From Epinephelus fuscoguttatus (lineage: Eukaryota > Chordata > Actinopteri > Perciformes > Serranidae): 64,000 nucleotides of DNA. Positions 61,589 through 64,000 of this stretch are shown piece after piece. Within the stretch, counting starts at the first letter, position 1. The number at the start of each line of letters is the position of its first letter. Below the pieces are notes generated by a model. The model was not told where the DNA came from, searched no databases, and saw nothing but the letters and a program-made list of their open reading frames with translations. The DNA lies in the NCBI RefSeq assembly GCF_011397635.1, contig NC_064765.1, positions 2,850,501-2,914,500 on the forward strand. Reading direction: 5' to 3'. The position numbers were made by a program, and so were the translations under genes.

Positions 61589-62837
61589 TTTCAGTCAGTC
61601 ACGCTTGACCTCCAGAAAGTTTTCTGAAAGTCTTTAATGCATTGAAGAGTTGCAGTATCCCAGTATTCCCAGTATCTCCACTGTTCCATCTGTAGCTGTT
61701 CTGTCTTTGTGGCTCTTGTGTGTCTGGGCGTCCTTTCAAAGGGGAAAAAAACAAAACTGTTTCCTTGTTTGGCTCAAGCAGTTCTGGTAAGCGATCACTG
61801 CTGAGCCATAAGCACTGAACCATAAACTGTCATAGAGCTGGGGTGTGTTTCATTGCAGGACATTTGAACTGTAGACCAATAACATGCAGATCATTTAAAT
61901 GTTCATCAGTACCAATAATCACAGAGCTATCTTCTAAAGTGGGCGTAAATTTCAGCAACACAGAATTGATCATAACGTTGTTTTTCGTCCATGCCATCAC
62001 TGTGTTTATTGCTCCTCTGGTGAATTATGACATCTTATCTGTTTAAATGACACCATAACGAGCCAAGAGGCTAATTACATAGAGATAATGTTTCCGAGAA
62101 GTTGCATAAACCTAATGCCAAATGTTCACAGTCAGCATTGTTTCTGAGCAATAAAATTCACCTTTGTACAAGTAGTTTAACATTTATCTAACTAGCACCT
62201 GTTCTGCCACTCTACATCCATGTCCTCTGAAGTATTCAGTCATTTTTGATTGATTTACATAGATGTGCATTTCAGTCTTCATCAGCTAAGAGTACTGAGG
62301 GAAGTTCAAAGAGTTCGCCACTGATGTAGCATCACGATCCCTTAACATTGTCATGATGGATGGTTTTGGGACGATCAAAGTCAATTGTTGTTTTTTATTT
62401 CATGTATTCTTCTTCTTTGTCAAAAGTTGGCACCTACTTAACCAAAACACAACATAACATCTGTCAGTTAGGTCCAATATTTGATTGTGTTATGCTAGTA
62501 TCAGTTATCGTAGCCTCCACATACCTTAATCCCAAGTCCCCTTAGAACGGTGCCAAGCTTTGAAGCCAGTATGACATACGCAGTGGCCAGACCCCCAAAA
62601 TACTTTTTCCTGTTGACTTACATTGTAAAGAGAGGTCTGTAAATCAGTAGATACATTTTTTTGAGTGTCACAATTGCAAAATGACTTGTTTCACTATCAG
62701 GATTTAATTCATTTGGTCTGATAACATTTTAAATGTCTAGAGGAGCCGCAAGATAATTTTGTCCCCATTCAAGTTAGCAGAGGGCTAAACCAGAAGTTAG
62801 CCACTCGGTCGTGTTCAGCTGTGCTCTGCTGCCTTAA
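61589..62837. other. Upstream region of the TRIM gene, no other gene seen
   Basis: The open frame at 61823-61599 on the minus strand is probably 5' UTR. No TATA box or interferon-response element was convincingly recognised. The rest is non-coding. Confidence 0.35.
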
Positions 62838-63040
62838 GGGAGCGATCACACTGAGATGAAACGCTAGAGATGTGCGCTAGCTACTGGCGTCTGACGCTCA
62901 GAAAGTTGAAAATATTTTAGCTTTTCAGCGTCTAAAAACGCGCGTCTAAAAAGACGCCGGAAAAACGCCCGTCTAAAAAGACGCTTGAATGCCGGTACTG
63001 GCATCGCGTTTCTGATGTTTCATCTGGTGTGATCGCTCCC
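62838..63040. mobile_element. Harbinger-like MITE, 203 bp
   Basis: The ends GGGAGCGATCACAC and GTGTGATCGCTCCC are exact reverse complements, and the match extends imperfectly through 'agatgaaac'. Both sides are flanked by TAA (62835-62837 and 63041-63043), the 3-bp target duplication expected of PIF/Harbinger. The interior has three 'cgtctaaaaa'-type units. Confidence 0.8.
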
Positions 63041-63043
63041 TAA

Positions 63044-64000
63044 GTCTCTAGTGCGCTTGCTTTGTGGGCCTCAGCATGCAGAGGATCTGGGTAATTTCAT
63101 ACTGCAGAAAGAGAGCTTTTTTGGCTTCATGCGCAACTTTCATAGAATCAACAAGGTCCCACCTCCAATGCTGTGTCCAGTTCTCTCAATACATCTATGT
63201 TCACGCCATGTAGCCAGTTCTTCAGGAGCAGCCGTAGTACCAGCCCACTTTCATAACTTTACTTCTCATTCATTCACAGTGAGCTTTAAAGTGAAACAAT
63301 ACTTCTCCAAAGGTGCATTCAGACTGAACAGACCGACACGTCCTCAAAGGTCGGCAATGTTTCAACTCCAGCAAAAAAAAAATTGTGCTTGAACCTTCAT
63401 TAACGAACAAAGACAAGAAAAAAAGTAGAGTTTCTGTGGAAGTTTGACATCAATCAGAAGCCTGGGCTGAACTGTATTTTACTAGCTATTGCTATGTTGA
63501 TTTAAATTGATGTTTTTTCAATATATTCAAGTTGTACATTGGTGAATGCTGCTGAAGTACTTTATTTTCTCTTGCTGATAAAACCATCTGATTAGCAGCA
63601 AACTGACATCATGTCAGAATCAGATGTGCTTCTGACTGTCCACCAAGATAACAATAAATGACTGTGCACTCCTGATTCGAATGAACCTCCCTCCCGTTTG
63701 CAACGCTTGTCTCACCTGTGCATCGTGCACTCTGCACTAAAATATCACAGAGGTGAGCAAAGCCAATATCAGGTGGCTTGAACAAGAAGGTGTCTGTGAA
63801 ATATACAGAGATGGCTGAAACGGAGGTAGAAAGAGAGATTAAGGATGAAATGTGAAGGAAGTCTTTGTGGAGATGGCAGGAAATTACAGAGGGGAAATAA
63901 TAATCTTTAACTTCTGAGGAGGAGAAAGAAGATCAGTGGAGTGTGTTTGCTTCTGTTCCTCTTGTTTATTCATTTTGTTGATTATGCTTTTGTTGATGAA
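63044..64000. other. No gene seen to the right edge
   Basis: The 113-residue open frame at 63051-63392 has no recognisable domain or flanking splice signals. GA-rich sequence occurs near 63830-63935. Confidence 0.4.

Overview
The window looks like teleost fish genomic DNA, probably from a spiny-rayed fish. It has intron-rich protein genes with GT..AG junctions, a near-intact fish-type Tc1 element, many hAT- and Harbinger-like non-autonomous elements, CA/TG microsatellites and AT-rich introns. No bacterial, viral, rRNA, tRNA or CRISPR features were recognised.

Left third, all on the minus strand. ganc (neutral alpha-glucosidase C, GH31) spans 23386 to 13065. I resolved 25 coding exons that join in frame into 910 residues. 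About 3 kb downstream, and in the same orientation, lies the 5' part of capn3 (calpain-3): 13 coding exons from 10039 to 50, 530 residues, running off the left edge before the penta-EF-hand exons. The ganc-then-capn3 head-to-tail order matches the human 15q15 arrangement. The calpain starts with a CAPN1/2-like first exon and has no IS1 insertion, so it resembles the lens-type (Lp82-like) rather than the muscle-type form. The catalytic triad is complete. Introns and the intergenic gap carry LINE remnants, hAT-like MITEs and other dispersed fish repeats.

Middle (23.4-60.4 kb). No confident protein gene is visible. The interval holds a 1,624-bp Tc1 element (28000-29623) with 270-bp inverted repeats and a disabled transposase; two possible 5'-UTR exons of an unidentified plus-strand gene (about 30.1-30.7 kb); a GA-rich minisatellite with a higher-order duplication (32.7-33.7 kb); a complete 966-bp hAT MITE with a perfect 8-bp target duplication (39614-40579); a long foldback element (48.1-48.9 kb); an oppositely oriented repeat pair (52.9/55.0 kb); and a 1,229-bp hAT nested in an older repeat (56635-57863). 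One 187-bp block is identical between copies of that older repeat located in ganc intron 2 and 35 kb away.

Right end. A single-exon TRIM-family E3 ligase (60470-61588, minus) has intact RING, B-box and coiled-coil regions. A unique 88-residue tail replaces the usual PRY-SPRY domain. A 203-bp Harbinger-like MITE lies at 62838-63040.

The genes do not form a pathway: ganc (glycan/glycogen glucosidase), capn3 (calcium protease) and the TRIM (ubiquitin ligase) are independent neighbours. No clear-cut novel system was found. The most informative points are the calpain-3 N-terminal/IS1 state, the SPRY-less TRIM, the 187-bp identity block and the transposon architectures.
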